A stretch of 64,000 nt of DNA from Kribbella sandramycini (GCF_013131805.1 NZ_JABJRC010000002.1:1-64000); one strand, 5' to 3'; positions 27,901 through 36,533 are shown, numbered from the stretch's first letter. Made by a program: numbers and translations. Notes: generated from the sequence alone by a model not told the origin.

Positions 27901-28776
27901 ATGCGCATCCTGACAGCTGTCCTGCGGACGATCCGGAACAGCCCGAAGCTGGCGATCGGTTTGGCGATCCTGCTGGTGATGGTGCTGGTCGCGATCTTCA
28001 GTCCGCTGATCGTGAAGGGGATCGGCGGATCGACCGATCCGCTCGAGTTGGCGGCGTACGAGCGCTGGCTGGTGCCGGGGCCGGATCACTTGCTCGGCAC
28101 CGACCAGTTCGGCCGGGACGTGCTCGCGATGGTGGTGAGCGCTCTCTCGGTGTCGCTGCAGATCGGCGCGATCGCCGGGCTGATCTCGACCGTGGTCGGC
28201 GTGATCGTCGCGTTCGTGGCCGGTTACAAGGGCGGATGGATCGACGGGGTGCTGTCGACGTTCACCGGCATCCTGCTGGTGATCCCGACGTTCCCGTTGC
28301 TGATCGCGCTCTCCGCGTACGCCAAGAACGTGAGTCTGTTCCAGGTCGGCGTGATGATTTCGATCTTCTCCTGGCCGTTCGCGGCCAAGACGATCCGGGC
28401 GCAGGTGCTCAGCCTGCGGTCGCGGCCGTACGTCGATCTGGCGCGGGTCAGCAAGGCCCGGGACCTGGAGATCATCGCCACCGAGCTGCTGCCGAACCTG
28501 CTGCCGTTCATCGGGGTCGGTTTCGCCTCGTCCGCGCTGGGCGCGATCTTCGGGCTGGTCGGTCTGGAGGTGATCGGGCTCGGGCCCGGCGGCGTCATCG
28601 ACCTCGGGCAGATCATCTTCAACGCGATCAACACCGGCGCGCTGACCCTCGGCGCCTGGCCGATGTTCGTCGTCCCGATCGTGTTGCTGACCTTGTTGTT
28701 CGCGGCGCTGAACATGGTGAACATCGGGTTGGAAGAGGTCTACAACCCGCGGCTGAGGGGAGTAGCCGGTGAGTGA
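27901..28776 (+). CDS. ABC transporter permease (DppC/OppC type)
   Basis: 291 residues from ATG 27901 (GGAAGTGA at good spacing; GTG 27892 is also in frame). N-terminal helix SPKLAIGLAILLVMVLVAIFSPL, then the OppC signature HLLGTDQFGRDVLAMVVSAL, and the EAA loop DLARVSKARDLEIIATELLPN. It forms the translocation pore with the DppB-type subunit. A GAGCGCTCTC copy (28137) encodes VSALS right after the conserved GTDQFGRD segment. Stop overlaps the next GTG. Confidence 0.94.
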   Translation: MRILTAVLRTIRNSPKLAIGLAILLVMVLVAIFSPLIVKGIGGSTDPLELAAYERWLVPGPDHLLGTDQFGRDVLAMVVSALSVSLQIGAIAGLISTVVGVIVAFVAGYKGGWIDGVLSTFTGILLVIPTFPLLIALSAYAKNVSLFQVGVMISIFSWPFAAKTIRAQVLSLRSRPYVDLARVSKARDLEIIATELLPNLLPFIGVGFASSALGAIFGLVGLEVIGLGPGGVIDLGQIIFNAINTGALTLGAWPMFVVPIVLLTLLFAALNMVNIGLEEVYNPRLRGVAGE

Positions 28777-29614
28777 GAAACCAGCCGGGAACGCGGGGGA
28801 GCGCTCTCCGCACGTTCTCGAGATCAAGGGTCTGGACGTCACCTACTCGACCAGCCGCGGTGACGTGAAAGCCGTCCGCGGTCTCGATCTCGCCGTCCGC
28901 CGGGGCGAGATCCTCGGGATCGCGGGGGAGTCGGGCAGCGGGAAGAGCACGCTCGCGGTCGCGCTGCTGCGGCTGCTCAAACCGCCGGGCCAGGTGACGG
29001 CCGGCTCGGTGCTGTTCCATCCGGCCGGGCGGTCGCCGGTCGACCTGCTGAAGGTCGACGGCGAGGAGCTCCGGGTGCTGCGCTGGAGCGCTCTCTCGTA
29101 TCTCCCGCAGGGCTCGATGAGCTCGCTGAACCCGGTGATGCGGGTCGAGGACCAGTTCAAGGACGTGATCCTGGAGCACGCGCCGGCCCGCAAGGCGTCG
29201 CTGGGCGAGCTGATCCCGCGGCTGCTGGGCCAGGTCGGCCTGGAGCCGCGGGTGGCCCGGATGTTCCCGCACGAGCTGTCCGGCGGGATGAAGCAGCGGG
29301 TGCTGATGGCGATCGCCGTCGCGCTCGAACCCGACCTGGTGATCGCCGACGAGCCGACCACCGCGCTCGACGTCACGATCCAGCGGGTGATCCTGCAGTC
29401 GCTGGCCGACCTGCGGACCGATTTCGGCGTCACGCTGATGGTGATCTCGCACGACATGGGCGTTCATGCGCAACTGGTCGACCGGGTCGCGGTCATGTAC
29501 GAGGGCCGGCTGGTCGAGGTCGGCGACGTCCGGCAGGTGTTCAAGGATCCGCAGGATCCCTACACCCAGCAGCTGATCGAGTCGATCCCGAAGATGGGCA
29601 GGAGGGCGTCATGA
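28769..29614 (+). CDS. ABC transporter ATP-binding protein (DppD/OppD type)
   Basis: 281 residues from GTG 28769, overlapping the permease stop. Walker A GESGSGKST (53-61), Q-loop region LSYLPQGSMSSLNP, signature LSGGMKQR (from Leu170), Walker B DLVIADEPTTALDVT, switch His in VISHDMGVHA, and the OppD-type C-terminal DPYTQQLIESIPKMG. Two exact GAGCGCTCTC copies (28799, 29086): the first encodes the N-terminal ERSP, which lies before the conserved fold. Hydrolyses ATP to drive import. Confidence 0.95.
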   Translation: MSEKPAGNAGERSPHVLEIKGLDVTYSTSRGDVKAVRGLDLAVRRGEILGIAGESGSGKSTLAVALLRLLKPPGQVTAGSVLFHPAGRSPVDLLKVDGEELRVLRWSALSYLPQGSMSSLNPVMRVEDQFKDVILEHAPARKASLGELIPRLLGQVGLEPRVARMFPHELSGGMKQRVLMAIAVALEPDLVIADEPTTALDVTIQRVILQSLADLRTDFGVTLMVISHDMGVHAQLVDRVAVMYEGRLVEVGDVRQVFKDPQDPYTQQLIESIPKMGRRAS

Positions 29615-30498
29615 AGTCCGAGCTCGAACTTCGGGGTGTGGAGCAACGATTCCACGCCCGGGGCGTGGCCGCCGGCCACATCACCGCGGTGGACGACGTC
29701 AGCTTCACGCTCGCCGCCGAGCCGCCGCAGGTGGTCAGCCTGGTCGGGCAGAGCGGCAGCGGGAAGAGCACGATCGCTCGCAACGTCCTCGGCCTGCAGA
29801 AACCGACCGCGGGGAGCGTTCTCTACGGCGGTAAGGACATCTTCAAGCTGAGCCGCTCCGAGTACGACGAGTACCGGCGCGACGTACAGCCCGTCTTCCA
29901 GGACCCGTACGCGATCTTCAACCCGTTCTACCGGGTCGATCGGGTGCTCTGGAAGGCGGTGAAGAAGTTCGGCCTGACGACGAGTCGCAGCAAGGGGCTG
30001 CAGCTGATCGAGGAGTCGCTCCGCGCCGTCCGCCTGGAGCCGGAGAATGTCCTCGGCCGCTACCCGCACCAGCTCTCCGGCGGCCAGCGGCAGCGCATCA
30101 TGCTGGCCCGGGTGCACATGCTCCGGCCGTCGTTCATCATCGCCGACGAGCCGGTCTCGATGCTGGACGCCCAAGTACGTAAGCACTTCCTGGACATCCT
30201 GCTCGACTTCCAGCGCGAGCACGGGATGACCACGCTCTTCATCACCCACGACCTCTCGACCGTCTACTACCTCGGCGGCGAGGTCATGGTGATCACCAAG
30301 GGCAAGATCGTCGAGCGCGGCCCTGTCTCCACCGTCATGCACGAGCCGTCCCACCCGTACACCAAACTCCTGCTCGACTCGATCCCCCAGCCCGACCCCG
30401 ACAACCGCTGGACCAACCGCATCACCGTCGACGAACTCGAAGACCAGGAGGCCGACGCCAAAGCCGCCGCCCCGGCCCCCGAAACCCCCATCATCTGA
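29611..30498 (+). CDS. ABC transporter ATP-binding protein (DppF/OppF type)
   Basis: 295 residues; ATG overlaps the upstream stop (ATGA). Walker A GQSGSGKST (46-54), Q-loop PVFQDPYAIFNPF, signature LSGGQRQR (from Leu155), Walker B FIIADEPVSMLDAQ, switch His in FITHDLSTVYYLGG, and the C-terminal family tail HPYTKLLLDSIPQPDPD. An Ala/Pro/Glu-rich tail of about 25 residues follows. Last gene of the five-gene importer operon; a hairpin terminator follows at 30563. Confidence 0.95.
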   Translation: MKSELELRGVEQRFHARGVAAGHITAVDDVSFTLAAEPPQVVSLVGQSGSGKSTIARNVLGLQKPTAGSVLYGGKDIFKLSRSEYDEYRRDVQPVFQDPYAIFNPFYRVDRVLWKAVKKFGLTTSRSKGLQLIEESLRAVRLEPENVLGRYPHQLSGGQRQRIMLARVHMLRPSFIIADEPVSMLDAQVRKHFLDILLDFQREHGMTTLFITHDLSTVYYLGGEVMVITKGKIVERGPVSTVMHEPSHPYTKLLLDSIPQPDPDNRWTNRITVDELEDQEADAKAAAPAPETPII

Positions 30499-30562
30499 GG
30501 AGCGAGCCGGCATCTGAGAGAGACCGTCAGAGAGCGCTCCCTGGCGATCTCACCCGCGTTCT

Positions 30563-30601
30563 GAGGCGCAGGTAGGCATCTGGCGAGCCTGCCTGCGCCT
30601 C
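30563..30601. terminator. Bidirectional hairpin terminator between ABC operon and phospholipase C
   Basis: GAGGCGCAGGTAGGC (30563-30577) pairs with GCCTGCCTGCGCCTC (30587-30601), 15 bp with a single mismatch and a 9-base loop, between two convergent genes. Confidence 0.7.
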
Positions 30602-30689
30602 GAACGTTCGAGCCTGCCTGCGCCTCGAACGTGCGAGCACCTGTGCGGGAACGTGCGCGAGCGCGGGTGCGAGCACCTATGCGGGAACG
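30584..30689 (+). repeat. Short direct repeats in the convergent intergenic region
   Basis: A 24-base sequence beginning CGAGCCTGCCTGCGCC occurs at 30584-30607 and again, identical, at 30609-30632. A second 23-base sequence (GTGCGAGCACCT-R-TGCGGGAACG, R = G or A) occurs at 30631-30653 and 30667-30689. The first repeat contains the right arm of the terminator hairpin. Confidence 0.8.
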
Positions 30690-30711
30690 GGTTTGGGAAC
30701 GTGCGCGGGAG

Positions 30712-32742
30712 CTAGGTGGTGCGGATGGCGGGGTCGCTGAGGCCGGGTTGGCCGGTTTCGACGTGGCCGGCGTAGCGGCGGAGGTAGGCCGGGTCGGTGG
30801 GGGTGGTGACGGTGACGTCGTACCAGCGGCGGGTGGTGGTGATGGTGTGGGTGGTCTTGCCGGGTTTGAGGTGGAGGGTCTTGGGGGCGCCGCCGTAGGC
30901 GCTGGAGAGGGTGACGGTGCGGGCGACGTCGGTGGTGAGGGTGAGCTGGACGTCGCCGCGGTGGTCGCGGGCGGTGATCTCCAGGGCGGTGGTGGGTTTG
31001 CCCTTGAAGGTGCGGAGGAAGCCGTTGGGGCCGTGGACGGTGAGGTCGTAGACGCCGCCGAAGGCGGTGGCGTTCCAGCTGTCGGCGAGTGACTTGCCGG
31101 CCTCGGTCGTGTAGGTCCAGGGGCCGTCGGTGCGGTTCTGCGCGGTGACCAGGAACTGCGCGCCGGCGCGCGGGCCGGCGCCGAAGGTCAGCGTGAACCG
31201 GCCGTTGGCCGCGGCGCCGTCCACGATCGATGCGTAGGGCAACGGTCGCGTCCGGCGGGAGCCGCGCTCCTGGGCCGGGACGGCGCCGACCGCGGGCGGC
31301 GCGGGGACGTACGTCGGATGCCGGTCGCGGTCCGGCGGCTCGTAATCCGTCGTGTCGGGCATCGGGATCGGCCGGTTGTTCGCCACATCGAAGTCGAAGG
31401 CCGACGTGAGGTCGCCGCAGATCGCCCGCCGCCACGGCGAGATGTTCGGCTCGTGGACGCCGAAACGCTTCTCCATGAACCGGATGATCGAGGTGTGGTC
31501 GAAGACCTCCGAGCAGCTGTAGCCGCCGGTGCTCCACGGGGAGACGACGAACATCGGCACCCGCGGCCCGAGCCCGTACGAGCCGGCCGTGTAGCGGGTC
31601 CCGCCCGGGTAGTAGTCCGGCTTCGTGTCGACCGTCGAGAGGCCCTGGTTCGCGTCGGCCGGCGGGAACGGCGGTACGACGTGGTCGAAGAATCCGTCGT
31701 TCTCGTCGTAGGTGACGAACAGCGCGGTCTTGCTCCAGACCTTCGGGTTCGAGGTGAGCGCGTCGAGGACGCGGGAGATGTACCAGGCGCCGTAGTTCGT
31801 CGGCCAGTTGGAGTGCTCGGTGAACGCCTCGGGCGCGGCGATCCAGGAGATCTTCGGCAGCTTGTTCGCCTGGACGTCGGCCCGCAGCTGGGCGAAGTAG
31901 CTCTCGCCCGCCTTGGCGTTGGTGCCGGTCCGGGCCTTCTCGAAGAGCGGGTCGCCGGGCTTGGCGTTGCGGTAGGTGTTGAAGTAGAGCAGCGAGTTGT
32001 CGCCATAGTTGCCGCGGTACGCGTCGTCGATCCAGCCCCAGTGTCCGGGCCCGTCCAGGCCGTCGCCGATGTCCTGGTAGATCTTCCACGAGACGCCGGC
32101 CTGCTCGAGCCGCTCGGGGTACGTCGTCCACCCGTAGCCGAGCTCGTCGTTGCCGAGGACCGGGCCGCCGCCGGTGCCGTCGTTACCGGTGTAACCGGTC
32201 CACATGTAGTAGCGGTTCGGGTCGGTCGCGCCGATGAACGAGCAGTGGTAGGCGTCGCAGAGGGTGAACTTGTCCGCGAGCGCGTAGTGGAACGGGATGT
32301 CCTCGCGCGTCAGGTAGGCCATCGTGGCCACGCCCTTGGCCGGGATCCACTGGTCGTAGTTGCCGCGGTTGATCCCGTGGTGCCCGTCCGGCCAGCTGTG
32401 CGGCAGCCCGGTCAGGAACTGCAGCCCGAGGTCGTCGGCGTCCGGGTGGAACGGCGGGATCTCCTTGCCGTTCTTGTCCCGCTGGAAGTACACCGGCTTC
32501 CCGCTCGGCAGCGTCACCGGCCGCGGGTCGCCGAACCCGCGCACCCCCTTCAGCGTCCCGAAGTAGTGGTCGAACGAGCGGTTCTCCTGCATCAGCACCA
32601 CGATGTGCTCGACATCGTTGATGTCGCCGCACTCGCGGTGCGCGGGGATCGCGGCGGCCTGCTCGATGCTGTTCGCCATCGCGGCGAAGCCGGCCGAGGC
32701 GCCGGCCAGCTGCAGGAACCTCCGGCGATTGATGTCTGGCAT
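30712..32742 (-). CDS. Phosphocholine-specific phospholipase C, Tat-exported
   Basis: 676 residues from the ATG at 32742 (AGGAGA 6 bases upstream). The Tat signal INRRRFLQLAGASAGFAAMA is clear. The catalytic part belongs to the bacterial phosphoesterase/acid phosphatase superfamily: EHIVVLMQENRSFDHYFGTL at the N-terminus, FVTYDENDGFFDHVVPP and FDHTSIIRFMEKRFG. Two beta-rich C-terminal modules (about 540-660) are as in the Pseudomonas PlcH/PlcN-type family (DUF756 domains). It would hydrolyse phosphatidylcholine or related phospholipids outside the cell, releasing phosphate ester. The PHO-box-like repeat upstream suggests phosphate-starvation control. The 3' third of the gene is C-rich on the coding strand. 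Confidence 0.92.
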   Translation of the reverse strand: MPDINRRRFLQLAGASAGFAAMANSIEQAAAIPAHRECGDINDVEHIVVLMQENRSFDHYFGTLKGVRGFGDPRPVTLPSGKPVYFQRDKNGKEIPPFHPDADDLGLQFLTGLPHSWPDGHHGINRGNYDQWIPAKGVATMAYLTREDIPFHYALADKFTLCDAYHCSFIGATDPNRYYMWTGYTGNDGTGGGPVLGNDELGYGWTTYPERLEQAGVSWKIYQDIGDGLDGPGHWGWIDDAYRGNYGDNSLLYFNTYRNAKPGDPLFEKARTGTNAKAGESYFAQLRADVQANKLPKISWIAAPEAFTEHSNWPTNYGAWYISRVLDALTSNPKVWSKTALFVTYDENDGFFDHVVPPFPPADANQGLSTVDTKPDYYPGGTRYTAGSYGLGPRVPMFVVSPWSTGGYSCSEVFDHTSIIRFMEKRFGVHEPNISPWRRAICGDLTSAFDFDVANNRPIPMPDTTDYEPPDRDRHPTYVPAPPAVGAVPAQERGSRRTRPLPYASIVDGAAANGRFTLTFGAGPRAGAQFLVTAQNRTDGPWTYTTEAGKSLADSWNATAFGGVYDLTVHGPNGFLRTFKGKPTTALEITARDHRGDVQLTLTTDVARTVTLSSAYGGAPKTLHLKPGKTTHTITTTRRWYDVTVTTPTDPAYLRRYAGHVETGQPGLSDPAIRTT

Positions 32743-32808
32743 GTGCGTCTCCTGTCGGACGGATGGGGCGGATGGAGTGTCAACCCCCGGCACTGCATCG
32801 CAGGCACC

Positions 32809-32841
32809 CTAACCTGAACGATTAACCGACGGAAGATGAAC
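32809..32841 (-). promoter_or_regulatory. Candidate PHO box (PhoP site) upstream of phospholipase C
   Basis: On the minus strand three consecutive 11-base units read GTTCATCTTCC, GTCGGTTAATC and GTTCAGGTTAG, starting 99 bases before the ATG. Streptomyces PhoP boxes are 11-bp direct repeats with a GTTCA-like head, so units 1 and 3 match well and the middle one is degenerate. Confidence 0.6.
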
Positions 32842-32900
32842 TTTCCTGTCTACTTCCAATCAGTTTCAAGCTCTTACAAACAACCAGCGTGAACATGAGT

Positions 32901-32932
32901 CCGCCCTGGCACCGGATTCGGCGCCAGGGCGG
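32901..32932 (-). terminator. Hairpin terminator after the M6 metalloprotease gene
   Basis: Perfect 10-bp arms CCGCCCTGGC / GCCAGGGCGG with a 12-base loop, 15 bases beyond the stop codon at 32947. Confidence 0.7.
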
Positions 32933-32946
32933 AGGCTCGGGAACGG

Positions 32947-35043
32947 CTAGCGGTTGATGGCCACGCAGGTCGCGCCGGCCGTCTTCTTCGGGTCGGATTC
33001 GGACTTCGCCGTCAGCGTGACAGTGGCGACCGGGCCACGCCCGGCCTTGATGTGCACGGGGACGGCGACCGTCTGGCCGGCGTTCGCGGTGGTCAGCGCG
33101 TTGGGCAGCGAGATCGCCCAGTCCTTGCCGTTCACCTTGGCCGACAGCCGGTAGACGTCGCCCTTCAGGTACTTTGCGACGTCCTCGGGGTGCTCGGAGG
33201 CAGCGCCCGCCTTGCCGGTATTGGTGAGGTTGAAGGTGCAGGTCTGGACGCCGGCCTTGCCGGGCTTCGCGACCGTCGGCAACACGCGGACGCCGCGCTT
33301 CTGCGGCCCGGAGCCGTCGAGCGAGCGGATCGCGACCGTGTAGGACAGGACGCCGGCGCGGTCGCGGCGGAGGTTGGTGATGTAGAAGTGCAGCCGGTTG
33401 GCCTCATCGGTGTACTCGTACTCGCTACCGGAGTTCGTCCCCGCGTGGAACAGGGCGTCCGACAGTTGCCGGTAGTCGCCGATCGTGATCGGGACCTTGG
33501 TGCCGTCGGGCAGCACGTAGTCGGTCATGTTGATGTCCTGCGGGTTCGCGTCGATGACCCACTCGAAGGGCGCGGCGTCCTGGTTCTTGGTCTTCGCGAG
33601 CAGGACGCCGGAGTCGGGCGTGAACGAGTCCGTCCCCATCCGGTCCACGACCTCGACCGTGTAGTTCTGGTACCCGCGGCCGTCGCAGAACGGGTCCTTC
33701 GACGTGTCGCACGGCGGGGCCAGATCGCCCGCGCCGCCGAGCTGGATGTTGATCCCGGCCAGCCCGTTCGGGCCGGGCTCGACCGAGCGCGCGGTGACGT
33801 CGGCGACCACGACGCCCGACGTCGCGAGGGCTTCGCGCGACAGCCGCAGTACGTTCTGCTCGTCGACCATCTCGAGCTTGATCTTGTTGCGCAGCATGTG
33901 TTGCGCGCCCATCGAGGCGCCGCCGGTCGCTGGGATCATCCAGCGGCTGTGCGGACCGCCGGGCCCGTTGAACGTGCCTCGGCTGAGCATCTCCCAGGGC
34001 CCGGAGTAGTCGCGGCGCGCGGGCACGCCGTACGGGTTGTTGTAGTTGTCGCCGATCCCGAGGATGTGGCTGAACTCGTGCGCGTAGACGCTCATCCCGG
34101 AGCTCTCGGCCTGGGTGGACGAGCCGCCGCCGGCGTTCGGCCAGATCGTCGATCCGGCCGCCCACGACGTCCAGTCGACGTACCGGGTGTTCGACCAGTT
34201 CGGCAGCGCCGGGTCCGGCGGGCCGAAGGCGTCGGTGACGTCCTCCTTGGTCGGGAACTTCATCATCCCGAACTCCTGCCAGGTGGACGATTCGTCCTGC
34301 CCGGCGCTGAGGAAGAAGACGAAGTCGAATCCGGCCGGCACCTGTGAGCCCTGGTCCGCGACCCAGGCCGCGCGGCCATCGGTGCGGATGTTCTTCACGC
34401 AGCTGTCCCCGGCCGGGCAGTCGCTCGGCCGCTGGAACTCCATCGCGTACTCGTGCGACTTGCCCGGCATCCGGTACGGGCCGAAGGCCGTGAGGTCGAC
34501 GCCGTACCGGCCGCCGGAGTCCTCCATCCAGTACTCGTGCAGCGTGTGGCCGCGGTTCAGCTCACCGGGCGTGTTCAGGAAGTTCTTGTAGAACTGCGCG
34601 GTCTGCTCCCGCGGTACGCCGTTCGCCTCGGCGCTCGGATTGCCGAACACCGTCGACCCCTTGGGCTTGGTCACCGCGAAATCCAGGTTCGGATAATCGA
34701 GCAGCACCAGGGCGCCCTTGAATGTCCGCTTCGACCCCTTCACACTCGGGTCGGCCCAGTTCGTCCCCGGCGGCTTCTTGTAGTCCGACCACGTCATGTG
34801 GTCCGGGTTCTCCCAGTTCTGCGGGTCGATTGGCCCCGGCAACCCGCCGGCCGCCGTCTTCGCGACCCGGCTCTCGGCCCCGGTCTCCTGCCAGGGCTGC
34901 TGCTGCGGCCAATGCGGGTACTGCCACGAGTTCTCCGGGTCCGGCGGCGCACTCGGCGCCGCCAGCGCCATCCCGGGCACCGCGACCGCCGCCAGCAAGG
35001 CGACCAACCGCACACCGACTCGATACTTCCGTTGCTCAGACAC
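32947..35043 (-). CDS. Secreted M6-family (immune inhibitor A-like) metalloprotease
   Basis: 698 residues from GTG 35043 (no clear Shine-Dalgarno, so the start is the weak point). A signal peptide (YRVGVRLVALLAAVAVPGMA, cleavage near ALAAPSA) precedes a propeptide-like Pro/Trp/Gln-rich stretch. The zinc motif VYAHEFSHILGIGDNY has His322, Glu323 and His326 followed by the family GxxD. The C-terminal about 250 residues are beta-rich with a Cys pair (DTSKDPFCDG, PPCDTS) and a final CARDB/Ig-like domain. It degrades proteins outside the cell. Confidence 0.9.
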   Translation of the reverse strand: MSEQRKYRVGVRLVALLAAVAVPGMALAAPSAPPDPENSWQYPHWPQQQPWQETGAESRVAKTAAGGLPGPIDPQNWENPDHMTWSDYKKPPGTNWADPSVKGSKRTFKGALVLLDYPNLDFAVTKPKGSTVFGNPSAEANGVPREQTAQFYKNFLNTPGELNRGHTLHEYWMEDSGGRYGVDLTAFGPYRMPGKSHEYAMEFQRPSDCPAGDSCVKNIRTDGRAAWVADQGSQVPAGFDFVFFLSAGQDESSTWQEFGMMKFPTKEDVTDAFGPPDPALPNWSNTRYVDWTSWAAGSTIWPNAGGGSSTQAESSGMSVYAHEFSHILGIGDNYNNPYGVPARRDYSGPWEMLSRGTFNGPGGPHSRWMIPATGGASMGAQHMLRNKIKLEMVDEQNVLRLSREALATSGVVVADVTARSVEPGPNGLAGINIQLGGAGDLAPPCDTSKDPFCDGRGYQNYTVEVVDRMGTDSFTPDSGVLLAKTKNQDAAPFEWVIDANPQDINMTDYVLPDGTKVPITIGDYRQLSDALFHAGTNSGSEYEYTDEANRLHFYITNLRRDRAGVLSYTVAIRSLDGSGPQKRGVRVLPTVAKPGKAGVQTCTFNLTNTGKAGAASEHPEDVAKYLKGDVYRLSAKVNGKDWAISLPNALTTANAGQTVAVPVHIKAGRGPVATVTLTAKSESDPKKTAGATCVAINR

Positions 35044-35110
35044 GGGCGGGCATCCGATCGACGAAGGAACGTTTCACTACCGCGCCCGAGCATGCCTGGC
35101 GAGACGTCCG

Positions 35111-35140
35111 TTCACAACCATCCGGCGCACTGTATACAGT
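35111..35140 (+). promoter_or_regulatory. Promoter/operator of the aldehyde dehydrogenase gene
   Basis: TTCACA (35111-35116), 16-base spacer, TATACA (35133-35138). The -10 sits inside a perfect 12-bp palindrome ACTGTATACAGT (35129-35140), an operator type common for GntR regulators; the regulator is not adjacent. Confidence 0.55.
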
Positions 35141-35174
35141 ATGGTAAGCCTGACCACCGTGGGATGGAGGAGCG

Positions 35175-36533
35175 ATGTACTCAGTCACCGACCCGGCGAC
35201 GGGTGTGTTGATCGAGGAAGTGGCGAACTCGAGTGAGGAGGAGGTTCGGGCGGCGATCGGGCGGGTGGCCGCGGCGTACGGGGGGTGGCGGGGGCGCTCG
35301 GTGGGGGAGCGGGCGGCGATTGTGGGGCGGGCTGCGGAGGGGTTTGCGGCGCGGGCGGACGAGCTCGCGGCGATCATGACGCAGGAGATGGGCAAGCGGG
35401 TGAACGAGGGGCGCGGCGAGGTGGGGATCGTCGTGGACATCTTCCGGTACTACGCCGAGCACGGGCCCGCGTTGCTGGCCGACGAGCCTCTGGAGGTGAA
35501 GGGCGGGCAGGCGGTGATCACCAAGGGGCCGATCGGGGCGTTGCTGGGGATCATGCCGTGGAACTTCCCGGTGTACCAGGTGGCGCGGTTCGTGGCGCCG
35601 AATCTCGTCCTGGGTAACACGATTCTGCTCAAGCACGCGTCGATCTGCCCGCGCTCGGCGCGGGCGATCGAGGAGATCCTGCACGCGGCCGGCGTCCCGG
35701 TGGACGTGTATGTGAACACCTACGCGTCGAGCCGGCAGATCCCCGGGATCCTGGCCGACGAGCGGATCATGGGCGTCTCGCTGACCGGGAGCGAGCAGGC
35801 CGGGATCTCGGTCGCCGCCGAGGCCGGCAAGAACCTGAAGAAGACCGTCCTCGAGCTCGGCGGCTCGGATCCGCTGATCATCCTCGACACCGCGGACATG
35901 GACGAGACCGTGAACGCCACCGCGACCGCCCGGATGCGGAACTGCGGCCAGTCCTGTAACGCCCCCAAGCGCATCATTGTGCTCGCCGACCTGTACGACG
36001 AATACGTCGACCGGCTGACCAAACGCGTCGCGGAGTACTACGTCCCCGGCGACCCGGCCGACCCCGGCACCAAGCTCCCGCCGCTGGCCTCGATCGCCGC
36101 CGCCGACGAGGTCGCCGCCCAAGTGGCGAAGGCCGTCGACCAGGGCGCCACGCTGCGCGCGGGCGGTCACCGCATCGGCCCCGGCGCGTACCTCGAGGCC
36201 ACCGTGCTCACCGACGTCCGCCCCGGTATGGACGCCTATTACGAAGAGATCTTCGGCCCGGTCGCCATCGTCTACCGCGCTGCCGACGAGGACGACGCCG
36301 TCCACCTCGCCAACGACACCCCCTTCGGCCTCGGCGCCAGCGTCTGGGGCACCGACCCCACCCGCCTGCGCCGCGTCGCCGACCGCATCGACGCCGGCAT
36401 GGTCTACTTCAACCGCGCCGGCGGCTCCCAAGCCGACCTCCCCTTCGGCGGCATCAAACGCTCCGGCCTCGGCCGCGAACTCGGCGCCGCCGGCATCGAA
36501 GAATTCATGAACAAGAAGTCCATCCGGCTCTGA
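35175..36533 (+). CDS. NAD(P)-dependent aldehyde (succinate-semialdehyde-like) dehydrogenase
   Basis: 452 residues from ATG 35175 (GGAGGAG upstream), close to the GabD1-type length. NAD-binding and catalytic segments: GIMPWNFPVYQV, catalytic Glu227 in LELGGSDPLI, catalytic Cys261 in NCGQSCNAPKR, and EEIFGPVAIVYR. It oxidises an aldehyde, probably a short-chain semialdehyde, to the acid. The sense strand changes from very G-rich at the 5' end (40 G, 10 C in 35281-35340) to C-rich at the 3' end (14 G, 30 C in 36301-36360). Confidence 0.92.
   Translation: MYSVTDPATGVLIEEVANSSEEEVRAAIGRVAAAYGGWRGRSVGERAAIVGRAAEGFAARADELAAIMTQEMGKRVNEGRGEVGIVVDIFRYYAEHGPALLADEPLEVKGGQAVITKGPIGALLGIMPWNFPVYQVARFVAPNLVLGNTILLKHASICPRSARAIEEILHAAGVPVDVYVNTYASSRQIPGILADERIMGVSLTGSEQAGISVAAEAGKNLKKTVLELGGSDPLIILDTADMDETVNATATARMRNCGQSCNAPKRIIVLADLYDEYVDRLTKRVAEYYVPGDPADPGTKLPPLASIAAADEVAAQVAKAVDQGATLRAGGHRIGPGAYLEATVLTDVRPGMDAYYEEIFGPVAIVYRAADEDDAVHLANDTPFGLGASVWGTDPTRLRRVADRIDAGMVYFNRAGGSQADLPFGGIKRSGLGRELGAAGIEEFMNKKSIRL

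Larger units (their letters stand above)
8159..30539. repeat. Dispersed GAGCGCTCTC motif family (14 copies)
   Basis: Exact copies of GAGCGCTCTC on the + strand start at 8159, 9331, 12128, 13135, 13940, 18227, 20475, 23001, 24084, 28137, 28799 and 29086. On the minus strand they span 21522-21531 and 30530-30539. Copies at 18225-18236, 20473-20484 and 24082-24093 are the full 12-bp palindrome GAGAGCGCTCTC. Near matches lie at about 10412, 11508, 16288, 21074, 21840, 22421, 22528, 26946 and 29815. Most copies are inside genes on either strand and read as Glu-Arg-Ser or Ser-Ala-Leu in frame. None was found after 30.54 kb. Confidence 0.8.

Noticed and set aside
30631..31092. Arg-rich + strand open frame at the start of the phospholipase region
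   Set aside because: It crosses the repeat block and then shadows the phospholipase C 3' end; composition is not protein-like.
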